From Kitagawia praeruptora (lineage: Eukaryota > Streptophyta > Magnoliopsida > Apiales > Apiaceae), in the NCBI GenBank assembly GCA_037693485.1, contig CM075344.1, positions 75,449,501 through 75,513,500 of the forward strand: 64,000 nt of DNA, given 5' to 3'. Made by a program: the position numbers and the translations under genes. Positions 25,201 through 37,579 of this stretch are shown here, piece by piece. Positions within the stretch are counted from its first letter, which is position 1; each line of letters opens with the position of its first letter. The notes beneath the pieces are model-generated. The model was not told where the DNA came from. It ran no database searches and worked only from the letters and a program-made list of their open reading frames with translations.

Positions 25201-25568
25201 AAAGTAAAAAGCAACATACAGTATCTACTTCTACTGCTGAAGCTGAGTACATTGCTGCTGGAAGCTGTGTAGCTCAAATACTGTGGATGAGAAACCAATT
25301 GAAGGATTATGGCATGGAGCACAAGAAAATTCCAATTATGTGTGACAACACAAGTGCCATTGCCATAACCAACAATCCTGTAGATCACTCAAGAACCAAG
25401 CACATCGACATCAGGTATCACTTCATAAGAGAACATGTCGAGGAGGGAACTGTGGAGCTACATTTTGTGCCCACAATGCAACAAATTGCAGATATATTCA
25501 CCAAACCTCTTGACGAAGTAACATTCAATAGATTAGTTGGTGAATTGGGAATGCTTAACACAAGTTAG
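22254..25568 (+). pseudogene. pol: E2 pol: protease, integrase, reverse transcriptase, RNase H; one nonsense codon
   Basis: One frame of about 1104 codons in copia order. Protease has WVLDSGASRHITG (about residue 14). Integrase has the zinc-binding region starting WLWHKKLSHL (about 141) with CEACEMGK, then catalytic-core motifs LLHMDLFGP, IRSDNGTEF and PQQNGVVERKNRT. Reverse transcriptase begins around WVIAMQEELNQFE and has catalytic VYVDDIIFG (about 791). RNase H has YSDSDYAGC, STAEAEYIAA and CDNTSAI, ending in ADIFTKPL. All expected catalytic residues are present. The only lesion seen is TAA at 23688-23690 in the variable, Ser-rich linker between integrase and RT. The frame differs from that of gag, so ordinary read-through would not join them. 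Confidence 0.95.
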
Positions 25569-26996
25569 TAAAGCCTCCTATCTGTAAAATCCAGATTTTT
25601 TATGTGCAAGCTACTTAATCATTATGTGCTTAGACTTTAAAATGCCTAATTAATGATTGTTATAGGTTGCATATAGTGTTATTTTACATGAATTCATTAT
25701 GTTTTAAGTGTATTTAATAGTACAAATCTTTGAATTTATGCTTGTTAGATTGCATGATCATAGGGGGAGTTAAATTCATAGTATTCTAAATTTTGCATGA
25801 TTTTTAGATGAATTTACCTGTGTTTTTTCATGTAATTAGAGGCCTTAGATTTATCAAGAAATGTTTTAATTATGTCATATATTAAATTATTCTAAGTTTC
25901 TTCAAAATTTCGAGTTAGTTTCTATCTCGAAACTCATCTCGAAATTCGACTTGGATTTCGATTTGAGCTTCCAGAGTGAAGTTTTGAAAATTCTAAGTCT
26001 GGGAAGATTTTCGAGTTAGTGTCTATCTCGAACTTCATCTCGAAACTCGACTTAGGGTTCGAGTTCGAGTTACCAGTGTGCCTAGTTTTATCTTCAAAAT
26101 ATTCGAGATAAGGTCTATCTCGAACTTTATCTCGAAGTTCGAGATGAGGTTCTTCTTGAGGGGATATTTTGAAAAGATCCACTTCTGAGAATAACTTCGA
26201 GTTAATCTATATCTCGAAACTCATCTCGAATTTCGACTTGATGTTCGAGATCGAGTTCTCAGTTGGTTACAGGGATTTTTCGAGTTAACTCCTAACTCGA
26301 AACTTATCTCGACTGTCGACTTGAAGTTCGAGATAGGTTTCCCTGGTAGTTTTTGCTGCTTAAATGGTTCAAGTGTTTTATTCGAGTTAACATCTATCTC
26401 GAACTTCATCTCGAAGTTCGACTTAATGTTCGAGATAATGTTCGACTTAGGTTTTCCCTGTATGTACTTAGTGTTTTTTACTCTTTTTAACAGGGTCACT
26501 TTTGTCATTTCAATCATGTCTATATATACATCTCTAACTCGATGATTCTTTTACCTAAATTAACTTATACAGCAGCCTCCACCTCCCTCAGGCGATTTCA
26601 AACTTACAAACCACTGTTCGTTGTTTTTGTGATTAAACTCGTATAGACCACGAATTACTGCCAATTTTAGAATACTATTATCTGTGTGTGGTCATTAATC
26701 TCTGTGTTTGTGTGTTTATGTAACTGTTCATCTTCACTATTCTCTATATATTCACACGCATATACACACACGATTTCACTGGTATACACACACGCATATA
26801 AATCTCCATTCATTATTGCAGATTTAGTAATTGGCTTGTAATATTCGCCTCTAATTGATTATTGGTTATATCCCGTAGTTTAATTTCTCAGAGTGACTCT
26901 TGGTCTTCTCGATAAATTAAAAGGGCTATAACTTTGAGTTCTTTAATTGCTTGTTTTTCGAAAAATATCATTTCTTAAAAAAAACATTTAATTAAA
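25569..26996 (+). repeat. E2 pol-env spacer with a six-unit TCGA repeat array
   Basis: 1.43 kb of non-coding DNA. From about 25905 to 26455 a unit of about 89-99 bp recurs six times. Each unit contains a TCGAGTTA-type word, then CTATCTCGAA, then ATCTCGAAnTTCGACTT (CTATCTCGAA or its variant near 25926, 26025, 26118, 26207, 26296 and 26393). Because CTCGA and TCGAG words alternate, each unit can fold on itself. The rest, up to the env-like ATG, is AT-rich leader with ACACAC runs. Confidence 0.8.
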
Positions 26997-29900
26997 ATGG
27001 CTCACCAATTTTCACTTGCCAAAAATAATTTTTATAACATCTCTACGGAAATTGGTGATCAACTCCCGCGCTTTAAGTTTTGGGTACGATTTCTTAATTT
27101 GTACTCCAAGGCTAGCTTAGCTTTCACTGCTAAACCCACACTGGTACATGATGCTTTACAGCAATTATGGACTAGTGCGGTTACCTTTGGGAGCAAATCT
27201 ACCCCCTATGGTTTCAGGTTTACCTTGGCGGGTCAAGAATATGAGGTGTCAGAGGAAATTTTCAACAGGGTTCTGGGATTCCCGGTCAAAGATGTTTATG
27301 ATCCCGAACCTACAGCGGCAGAACGCCTCACATTCTTTGAAGAAATAGGATGTTATCCTCCGACTGGCCGGATCACTACAAATGTCCAGAAACAATTCTT
27401 TCATGTGGAATGGAATTATTTTTTCGAGGCCATCACAAGATGTTTTCGGGCACGCGAAAGAGATTATCATCAGATTCCTATTCCCATGCAAATCTTTGGA
27501 GTTGCCCTAGCGCGTGAACTGAATATCAATTATGGACGCATAGTTCTCTCCGAGATAGTGACTACAATGGGATCTACTGCAAGCAGAGACCTCATTACAA
27601 CTGATGTTGTATGCTGGTATCCTCGTTTCTTACAAATGCTTATTAATTATTTAATACCGAGGGATGCTCTTGCTGTTCGATAGAGTTTTGCCAGAAGTCC
27701 AACATCTGCACCACTAGGAATGGGCACTAAGTCACTTACTACAATTGCCAATCAGGATAAACATCACGGTAAAGCGATGTCAATCCCTGACACCATTCAA
27801 CTGTGGCTTACATATGATGCAGGAGTTACTACTTTGGTGGAACCATCACAAGTATCGTCATATGCTCAGAATCCGTCTGCTCATGCTGAAGCATTTGAAG
27901 GGATTCCTAATGAGCAAAGTGATGATCAACAAGGTAATGAAGAAGGTAATCTCTCTCTGCATACTACTCAAACTTCTTCCTCTAAATCTGATTCCGTGAC
28001 CCAAGAGACTGCTAGCCCGCAGGATCTATCCCAGGGTGAGAGCTATATTTCTGAGTCTGACACACATTCTTATTCTCTTTCACCTCTGTTAACGGAAGCT
28101 AAAAGGCCAGCATCTGTAGATTTAGGAGAGAATTCTGAGCGTGACCCCGAAGTGCAGCTACTTATTCGGAAGAAAGCCAAAATTTTTCATGCTGCCACTT
28201 CAACATCCCATTCCAAACCTAGCGTGTCACACCAAACCACTCCACCTCACGAGAGTGGTTCTCCCCTTGCACAGTCTGCACATAGGGAGTTTGGTGAGGA
28301 TCTTGAACCTTTTGAAGATACTGTTGCTTCAAAAGGACATGAAGCTTTAAGAGCTTCAGTAGTACCTTCACCGGTACGTACTGATGCTGCAAAGATGATC
28401 GGTTCTGATGTTGTACAAGAACACTTTGCAGCCTCTCAGCCTGAGATTCCAACTCAGGAAACAACAGGAACAGATCCCATAACTGCCAATTATTTTTCTT
28501 ATCAAGTTTTTGCAGGTACTGCTTCTTATTTTGGATCTATTATTGAAGACATACACGAGCGTGAGACAGGGAGTGTGTGTGAGCGTTTAGGGAGAGAGGG
28601 ACCTTCATTTTTAAGGCCCGAAACTGAGCGCCAAATACTAACAGAACCAGTATTAGAGCGAGGTCACCTAAGCCAAACACCGTCCCTTAATATTCAAAAT
28701 CTTGATACACGTATAACATCAATGGAAGATCAAATGAGGCAGTTCGGGCAATCGATGGGGCAGTTAGGAATCAATATTGGAGATAATCAAAGGGCTCTTG
28801 ATGACTACGCAACACGAATGGTAAGTCAAGCTACAGCATTTGATGTCTTGACAAACAAGGTCAATGACTTGGGCCATGCTGGTGGTGTTTTGGGAAGCAC
28901 TCTGAATGAAAGAATGGGAGCAGTGGAGTCTGCAATGCATACAATGGCGGTGGAGATCAATAAAATGATGTTTGCAGTCAGGAGTTTTGTGCCCCCAGAG
29001 TGTTTCGAGTCGGAATACAATCAACCTCCCCCCGATGATGGTGCTGGTGGTGCTAGTGGAGCTGGAGCCTCCGGTTCTGGTTTTGGTGGTTCCTATGCTG
29101 CTGGTGGATTTGGAGAGCAAGGTGGTGTTCAGGATAACTCACCTAAGGGGGAGAGTGGAAAGGAGACGAGACAGCAGGGAGTTCAAATCGAAGAAATTCA
29201 AGAACAGGCTGATCTTGTCAAAGAAAAAGAAAGTGAGCCGGTTGTTGATGAAGATGCTTTGAGGAAGAGAAAGGGTAAGGCTAAGGCGATGGAGGTTGAG
29301 CAAGATGAACCATTCATTGACCTGAGTCATCATCAGGAAAAAGTACAGGAGGTACTTGATTCAGACTCTGATATGGAGGACGTACCTTTAGCACATGCAA
29401 TAAATAGATCTTTGAAGGAACAAGGTGGAGGTGCTGGGATGTCTTCTGGAAAGCCTGAAGAAATTCTTGTTGATGAGGAGACTCTGAGATCTCAACAGTT
29501 AGCCTTGGAACAAGCTCAGTTCCATAAAATGAAGTTGATGCAAGAACATGCTGCGTTCCTTGAAAAGAAAGTAGAGCTCAAAGGGAAGCAGTATGATCAT
29601 GAGCTTGCAAGGCTAGCTGATCCTCAAGTTGATTTGGATAAGAGAAGGATTGGACAAAAGTGGGATGTTGCAAGAAAGATTTTGATGGGATCTTGTGCGA
29701 AAGGAGTTAACAACAAGGAGGCAGATGACTTGTTCTACAACTTGAACTTGCAGAATCCACTGACTGCGAACTACATAAGTGCGTTGAAGAGCATAATTTC
29801 TAAAGTTAGGGTTGGATACAATGCGATGGCTAAAGAGTGGCAGGTTATCTTGTCTTTAGTAGAAGGAATCCCGATGTCTTTCCTGTATGTGGATGATCAT

Positions 29901-31019
29901 TTCATCTCGAGAAGATCTGCGTCAGAGTTGTTCTTGCTAGCAACAAAAATTCAATACTCTCAATCTGAGGAGCTTAGCATTCTGTATAGGGATCAGTTAA
30001 TGCAGCTAGCAGAGGACAAGGGTCCAGAATTCTCAGCATATCCTGATGTTGTCCGAATGGTAGTAGATAGGAAGATGAAGAGGGTAAGTATGGACGAAAA
30101 TGATTTAATGAATCTTTCAGTGGAATCTCTCAAAGCTGTCTGTAGACAAATGATGAGCAAGGGATTTACCTCTGAAGTTAAAGAAAAGTCGGTGGAGGTC
30201 ATTGAAAGAATCATATTCAAGAAGAGCAATGAAATATGGAAGTGTGATATTATTGCTCCAAACCCTCTAGATAATGTGAAGGTTGAGCCGGAGCTAATGG
30301 AGAAGAAATGGAATATTCTTCAAGCAATGAAAAATGTAGATGAAGCTCTGACTCTTCCGTCTGGATCACCGGAACAAGGAGAAATAAGGGAGGCAGTTGG
30401 TGTTCCAGGAAGAGATAGTGTATACTGGATACATGCATATATCGATGACACAGCTGATGCCTTGGCATTCATAGACGCAGACGAGAAACAAACACTCTTG
30501 CATATGAGTAGAACATGGTTGTTACAGACTCAAGATGCTGCATTTCTGGAGAGGGTTTTAGATGTGTTCAAATGGGGCGAAGTGGAGAATAAGTATGTGG
30601 AAGAAAAGCAGAGACTCATGAGTTACTTGTCTGAGGTAGTGGTGGAAAAGAAGCGGATGGAGCGAGAGGCGGCTAGTGTCTACAATACTAACCGTGTCAA
30701 GGGCTATCCCAAAATGATCTATTGTCAGTTTAAAGCTGATAAAACACATTGGAAACCTCAGCTCATAATGAAGAACTTTGAGGACATTCCAAAGATCAGG
30801 ACTACTCAGGAGGTGGACAAACTCATAAGGCTTTTCAGACATCCTAATCCAGAGCCAAAGAATCCTCTAGAAATGGAAGCAGTAAGTTTGTTGAATGCTA
30901 GGTGGAAGCAGCTTCGTGATCCAGTATATAAGAAAGAACAGCAGCAGAAAGAGAAGCGCAGAAAGCAGAAAGAGGAGAATCGCCAAGCTGCTGAAGCTAG
31001 GAAGAGGAAATGGAATTAA
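26997..31019 (+). pseudogene. E2 env-like ORF, one nonsense codon
   Basis: A frame of about 1340 codons beginning at ATG 26997 and broken only by TAG at 27681. The N-terminal part, about 230 residues, contains HVEWNYFFEAITRCF and NINYGRIVLSEIV, a domain shared with the env-like ORFs of E1 and E3. The middle is low-complexity and acidic, with a Gly/Ala/Ser-rich stretch near 29040-29130. A segment near 28700-28960 looks coiled-coil. The C-terminus is strongly basic (KEKRRKQKEENR). I see no convincing transmembrane segment or signal peptide, so envelope function is not supported. Position 3' of pol is what defines this class in Sireviruses. The biochemical role is unknown. Confidence 0.85.
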
Positions 31020-31364
31020 GATTAAAGGTCAGAGTGGTGTGAACTTGAAGTTGGAAAAACTTCATATCTTTCGGTTGCTTTAACTCATTTGAGGAAAATT
31101 CACCTCAGAGTGGATCCAATAAGGTGATATAAGTTTGACTAAAAGGTATGAAATAATCCAGGTGATAGGAATTACTCAAATGATCTTTAATTCAAAGTTC
31201 GAATTCTGTTTCTAGTTTAAGTTCTTTTTATTGTTTTCCAAGTACATTTCAATTGTAATTTATTCAAGACTTTAATGTTAGTTATCTTTTCTCGTCTCAT
31301 TGTTTAGTTGAGTTATCCTTCTTTAATTTGAATGTCATTGTTAGACAGTCAAATAGGGGGAGAT
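31020..31364 (+). other. E2 3' untranslated region and polypurine tract
   Basis: 345 bp between the env-like stop and the 3' LTR. The last bases, AATAGGGGGAGAT (31352-31364), are the purine tract adjoining the LTR start TGAAAGG. Confidence 0.8.
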
Positions 31365-32418
31365 TGAAAGGTAGAGTGTGTAAACTTGTAACACTATAAC
31401 TAATGTAACTCAACTAAAGGAAAAGATACTTAACCGGAAGACAATCAAGAACAAGAAGCCACAAAGAAATCAACACTAAATGAAGACAAGGTAATTGATA
31501 CAATTCAACATGTTAACTATGATCAAGCCAAGAAGAAATCATTGAGAGAAGTTCAAGTCAAAGTTGTTCATGCCTCAGTGATTTGAAAAGCCAAGAATCA
31601 AGATCATAACTATCAGTATCAATAAGACAAATTGATTTCAAGTGAACAAGAAGGAAAGCAAACATTGGAAAGCTACATTACTAATTGAATATGGTAATTT
31701 ATTCAAGAAGCAAAAACACTATCAAGACTAGTCACTTATGAACCAGACCAGTGCATCAAGTGTCAGGACATTGATAGCAAGTTTATGTCAGTAATAAAGA
31801 TCCATGTTCAAGAGCTTGGTGAAGAATAAAGAAGACATGAAGATATCACAAGTTCAAGATGTGCATTGAAGTTTCAAGTTGAAGACCAGAATATTCTCTA
31901 AGTACTAAATATTCTAAATGACCAAGTAGAATATTTCTAAGTAGAAGTTCTACTTAGAAATTTGAGATGGCTAAGTAGAAATTCTCAAGTAGAAGTTCTA
32001 CTTAGAGTGCAGTTTCAACATGACACATGGCATCTTCTGATTGGCAGATTTCCAAGCTTTCAAGATAAGACAAGATTTATGTGGACATCATTGGGCCACG
32101 TATATCTTAGTCTTTGAAGACTACATGACATAGATTACATGTAGTATAAATAGAAGTACTTGTGTAATATTTCATGAGAGCAATTTTTGAGAGAAACACA
32201 TGTAAAAGAGAGAGAGTGTATTCACAGAGCTTAGTATCATTTACTACTCTCTGAACTTCTGTTATACTTTGTAATGAATGTTGTAGCAACCACTTCAAGT
32301 TATATATAAGACATATATTCCTTGAATCTGTGTGTTCATTTATTGCATCGTATTTATTGTTTATCAAATTCGAAAAGTTGTATTCACCCCCCCCTCTACA
32401 ACACATTTGGACCTAACA
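31365..32418 (+). repeat. 3' LTR of E2
   Basis: 1054 bp, matching 18040-19092 apart from six substitutions and an extra C in the C-run near 32390. TATA box at about 32144-32151. It ends CTAACA and is followed by the TTTAT duplication, after which E1 gag resumes in frame. Confidence 0.95.
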
Positions 32419-35166
32419 TTTATGATAAACTGTTTCTAAGTCACATGGACCCAAACTTGTTTGGGTACCAAAGGAGAAGTAATACCTTTGTGTTTGCAGG
32501 GCAAAGAAAGTGAAAATAAGGTCATGTGGATTTTGGACAGTGGATGCTCAAATCATATGACTGGTGATATGGCCTGCTATCATAGTATGAGGAGAAGGCT
32601 GGCCCAATGGTTGTTTTTGGAGATGATAGCATGGGTAACACATTGGGATATGGCAAGTTGGAAGTTGGTAATGTCATCATTGAAGATGTAGCACCGGTCA
32701 AGGGACTCAAGCATAATCTGCTAAGTGTTGGTCAGTTTACTGATAGAGGATTCAAGGTGGATTTTGACAAAGATGAATGTTTGATCACCCACAAGAAGAC
32801 TGGTGATTTTTCTCTATCTGGAGTAAGGAAAGGAAGCTTGTTTGTAGCCAATATGGACTCTGCAAACAAGGACAAAATTTGCTACTTCTACTCAAAAGCA
32901 TCAAACGAAGATTGTTGGCTGTGGCACAAGAAATTATCACACCTGAACTTCAAAGCCATTAATTCTCTGGTCAAAAGAGAGTTAGTGAGAGGCATGCCCA
33001 CACTTGAATTCTATCAAGAAGGAGTGTGTGAGGCTTGTCAAAGAGGAAAAATGAAAAGATCGAGCCACAAGTCAAAGACAGTGACATCAATAACCAAGCC
33101 CCTACAACTCATTCATATGGACTTGTTTGGGCCTGTCAATATTATGTCACTAGGAAGAAAGAAGTATGCCTTAGTGATGGTTGATGACTTTACAAGGTAT
33201 ACATGGGTGGAATTTCTGGCATCAAAAGATGAGGCTCCACAAGTAATCATTGAGCACATAAAGAAAGTTGACAAAGAAGCAAAGGCCAACAATGCAAGTG
33301 TGATTGCATTAAGAAGTGATAATGGAATAGAGTTCAGAAATGCCTCCTTGAAGCATTCTGCAAAGAGAATGGTATTTCCCAGCAATTCTCAGCTCCAAGA
33401 ACTCCCCAACAAAAAGGAGTTGTTGAGAGAAAGAATAGAACTCTCATTGAGGCTGCTAGGACAATGTTACTTGATGCAAAGATGCCTACATGTTTTTGGC
33501 CTGAGGCTGTGAGTACTGCGTGCTATATCCAGAACAGAACCCTCATCAACAAAAACACTGGAAAGACACCTTACAATTTGATGACTAAAAAGAAGCCTAC
33601 TCTAAAGTATGTTCATACTTTTGGAAGCAAATGCTTTGTGTTGAAGGATAATTCAGAATATGTTGGAAAATTTGATGCAAAGGCATTTGAAGGAATTTTT
33701 CTTGACTACTCTATGGAAAGAATTGCATACAAAGTTTATGTCATCAGTCAAAAGAAAATTATGGAAAGCACAGATGTGACATTTGATGACAGCAAACTAC
33801 CTGGATTAGAAGAAGCCGATGATGAAGATAAAGATCCATTAAAGTTTGATAATCTAGATGATTCTGATGAAGAGAATGAAACTGAAGTTGAAACTCAAGT
33901 TCAACAAACTCAAGTGAATGATGATACAAGAGAAGAATTTGTGCCAATCAATAGTGGAGAAACAAGCATCCAAGACACACCTGTGAATAGTGGCAACATC
34001 ACAGGGGGAGGAAATGAGAATGATCAGGACTTGGATGATGAAGCAACATCAAGAATGAGAAATCAGACTGAGCATTCAAGGAAATGGGATAGATCACACA
34101 CTGCAGAGCAAATTATTGGAGATCCTAATGCAGGAGTAAGGACTAGGAGAACAGCTCAGAATGAGTGCCTCTATGGTTGTTTTCTATCTCAGGTTGAGCC
34201 TAAGAAACTTGATGATGCACTGTTGGATCCAGATTGGATTATTGTCATGCAAGAGGAGCTGAATCAATTTGAAAGAAACAAAGTATGGGAACTTGTGCCT
34301 GCACCAAAGAATAGAACCATTGTTGGAACAAAATGGGTTCTGAAGAATAAGATGGATGAAGATGGTGTAATAGTAAGAAACAAAGCAAGGTTGGTTGCAA
34401 AAGGATACTCTCAACAGAAAGGCATTGATTATGATGAGACATTTGCCCCTGTTTCTAGATTGGAAGCCATCAGAATCTTCTTGGCATTTGCTGCTCATTC
34501 AAACTTTAAAGTTTATCAAATGGATGTCAAGAGTGCATTTCTGAATGGAGAGTTGGAAGAAAAAGTTTGTGTGCAAGGTTTCAATCAAATCCAAAAGAAT
34601 CACATTTGATTGCTATAAAAAAGATCTTTAGATATCTGAAGGGCACTCCAAACTTGGGTTTATGGTATCCTAAGAACACAGGGTTCAATCTGGTTGGTTA
34701 TTCTGATGCTGATTATGCTAGATGCAGAGTGGATAGGAAAAGCACCTCAGGTAGCTGCCAGTTTCTTGGACAAAGGTTAGTCTCTTGGTATAGCAAGAAA
34801 CAACAATCTGTGTCAACTTCTACAGCTGAGGCTGAATACATAGCTGTTGGAAGTTGCTGTGCTCAAGTGCTTTGGATTAGAAACCAACTTAGAGATTATG
34901 GACTTGTGTTGGAAAGAATTCCAATCATGTGTGACAACACAAGTGCAATCTCTATAGTTGCCAATCCTGTCAATCATTCTAGAACAAAGCACATTGACAT
35001 CAGATATCATTTCATTAGAGAACATGCAACTAATGGAACCATTGAGTTGCATTATGTCTCTACAGATAAACAACTAGCTGACATATTCACTAAGCCATTG
35101 GATGAAGCCACCTTCACAAGGTTGGTTAGTGAGATTAGAATGCTAAATTCTTCAGATTCTGGCTAA
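32419..35166 (+). pseudogene. pol: E1 end of gag and pol, frameshifted and with a deletion inside RT
   Basis: The last gag codons resume at 32424 (ending SHGPKLVWVPKEK) and stop at 32481. TTTGTGTTTGCAG ends at 32500 and protease starts GGC at 32501, with MWILDSGCSNHMTG. A frameshift near 32590 splits protease. Integrase keeps its zinc-binding part (WLWHKKLSHL, CEACQRGK) and motifs IHMDLFGPV and LRSDNGIEF, then a second frameshift near 33350 separates the glutamate-bearing part. The frame from 33464 runs through CFWPEAVSTACY into RT up to MDVKSAFLNGELEEKV. At about 34571 it jumps to CARFQSNPKESH, losing roughly 190 residues including the YVDD active site. RNase H follows intact (YSDADYARC, STAEAEYIA, CDNTSAI) and ends at 35166. 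No active RT could be made. Confidence 0.9.
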
Positions 35167-36022
35167 GTGAATATATCAACTAAGTTGTTGCAGCAGTAAA
35201 CACTTACTTTATTTAAATGCTCAATATTTTTGAAGTAAGTGTTGGCTGAAATATATGATTTATAAATATTTCCAATCTGCTGCATATATCAGAAAATCAT
35301 ATTTTGTCAACTTGAAATTTCTGTGAAATTTTGAGAACATCACTATTTAATCTGTTGGAATATTCTTTATAGAATATGTCTGGTAGATTTTCAAAATATA
35401 GTAAAAATTGAGTTTCTATGAGTAAAAAGAATAGTTTGATAAGTCAGACTTCTCGAATGGTTCATTTCATTGTTAGTGGTCGACTTCTCTAACAAGCCTA
35501 TTCAGGACACTCTTGAGTTCTCGAATAGTGTCTTTTAGAGAACTCGAACAGAGACATGAGTGAGTTCTCGAATAAGATATTTAAGTTCTCTATTGACAGA
35601 GTTCTCGAATAGCATGTTTGAGTTCTCGAATCATTTGAAAAGGCTGATTTCTCGCTGAATTTTAACCGATTTTGGATTTTTATTCAAAATTCAGAATTAC
35701 TCATAAAAACATATCTTACCTAATTTAGAATTTATTCTAAGTTAGATAACTGCCAGCTGTGAGTTACAACATGCTTGAGTTATCGATTAAGCCCTTCTTG
35801 ACTTATCGAATAGTTGTTTTCTACTTCTCGAATGCCTGACTTGTCGATACAAAACATATGTCTAATCGACAAGTCTAGTACTTCATACCTATACAATTCT
35901 ACATCTATTCCATTTACTTCATTCAATTTCTCAAGCATCTAAACTCCCAAAACCTCTGAAAACCCTAACTGCAAAAGCTTAATTTCTTCTTCAACCTTCA
36001 TTCTCTTTTCTTCTATATACAA
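35167..36022 (+). repeat. E1 pol-env spacer with a TTCTCGAAT array
   Basis: Non-coding. Between about 35449 and 35880, GAGTTCTCGAATAG and variants (CTTCTCGAAT, AACTCGAAC, CTTATCGAAT, TTGTCGATAC) recur roughly ten times. These are the reverse complement of the ATTCGAGAACTC words in the E1 LTR. The last 140 bases form an AT- and C-rich leader before the env-like ATG at 36023. Confidence 0.75.
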
Positions 36023-37579
36023 ATGGCAAACACCCAACTCACCATACCCACTCAAACCAATTTCATTGCAATAACTAACGATGTGGAAGCACCTAATGCA
36101 AACTTTAAGTGCTTTGTACGATGGATGTCAGAATCATACATCAAGAGTGCACTATCAGCCAACCCAACTCTGTATCTGGACCTCCTAGCACAGTTTTGGA
36201 GAACTGCCACCGTGGAAGTCATCGCCCTCGAGAATGCTATAACCTCCTATGTAGTCTATTGTAAGATTCAAGGCCAGGATATTACTATCACTACAGCAGA
36301 CATGAATCAAGCACTGGAATTACAACAAGAGTCATGTGACACACTGTCCACGAATACACAGTTGGAAGAATTCTTTGAATTCATCAACTACTCAGATGTG
36401 ATCAATCTTGGGAAGTTAAACAGGAAGCATCTGCGAAAAGAGTGGAGTTATGTGTTTGCCACCATTCTTCAAGTCTTCACAGCCAGGAAGTCAATCTTCG
36501 ATCAGATTAGTGCACCTGCACAGCAAATAGGCTATGCCTTGGCTTATGGGAGAAAGATAGATGTTGGTCAAATTATTCCACTGGAGCTATATGGGAGACT
36601 TAGCAAGAACACAACCAAGAGAGGTACTGAAATTTTCTTCCCTCGCTTTATTCAATCTATACTTAACTTTAAAAATTCTAAATTGATTGAATTGCCTGGA
36701 GTAGATAACAGTAGAATAGGCTACCCTAGGTCCATGACCAAACTTATTTTTGGTAATTTGGAGACTAGGAATGATGTGGATGTAAGACTCAAAATAACTC
36801 CCCATATGGAGAATCTATTTAGGACTTACCCCCCACAACATGCCAACATTTGACTCAAAATCACAGTTAGCACAACCTAAGCAAGGAGTACAAGATGCTA
36901 ACCCAAGGCTTGCTAACCAACCCTCTCAACCAAACACTCAACCACACAGTGAGCCAACTGCATCATCCTCTCAAAAGGGTGATGTTAGTAAAAAGAAGAG
37001 AAAGGAGGTAATGTCTGCACCCTTGAACATATTATCTGAAGCAGCATTGGATGTGGAATTAGGTATAGGTAGTGAGGAATCTGAGTCACCCTTACAGAGG
37101 TCAAAGAGGAAGAAATCTAAAACCACCTCTTCAGTCACACAAATGGCTGAAGTTGTAAAATCAGGGGCACACAGTTCACTAGATGTATCCTCTCAACAGG
37201 GTGCATCTATAGAATCAAGCATCCTCCCCAATGCACCTATTTGTACAGAGTCAGCACATGGGAGTGATAAGGCTGGCACAACACTGAGTGGAGAGCACAT
37301 CACAATTGAAACTCCCTCTATCTTTCAAGGGGAGTTGCCAAAATCTAATCTACAAGACACTTCTCTTCCAGAATCTACCACTCATATTTCTTTGGAGCAT
37401 GTACTTCAAGAAATTGAAGAACAAGGCATTGATCACCAAGAATTCTCTTCTCTTGGTGAGCCAATGAATTCAAGTGACATGGTGCTTGACACTGTGCTCA
37501 CCACCCAGGACCCACATTTAGATGGTGAGGGAATGCATGCTGGGGCATGTCCTGATGACACCATCACAAACATAGAGGA
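36023..37579 (+). pseudogene. E1 env-like ORF, first segment (frameshifted, cut by E3)
   Basis: Begins at ATG 36023. The first 270 codons carry the N-terminal domain shared with E2 and E3 (HLRKEWSYVFATILQVF, IDVGQIIPLELYG). Near 36840-36853 the reading shifts by one base: the first frame ends at 36851-36853 while the downstream part (from 36840) continues in another frame as a Ser/Gln/Pro-rich, Lys-patch region (KKRKEV, RSKRKKSK, possible nuclear-localisation-like). It is open up to GAGGA at 37575-37579, the E3 insertion site. It continues at 50158. Confidence 0.8.

Larger units (their letters stand above)
18040..32418 (+). mobile_element. E2: Ty1/copia Sirevirus-type element nested in E1 gag
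   Basis: A 14.4-kb complete element with near-identical LTRs (18040-19092 and 31365-32418), TG...CA ends and perfect TTTAT duplications (18035-18039 and 32419-32423). It holds a PBS, gag (19768-22236), pol (22254-25568), a repeat-bearing spacer, an env-like ORF (26997-31019) and a PPT. The LTRs differ by six substitutions and one indel over 1053 bp as counted by eye. Domain order is complete, but gag has two in-frame stops and lacks an ATG, and pol and env each have one stop. Confidence 0.95.
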
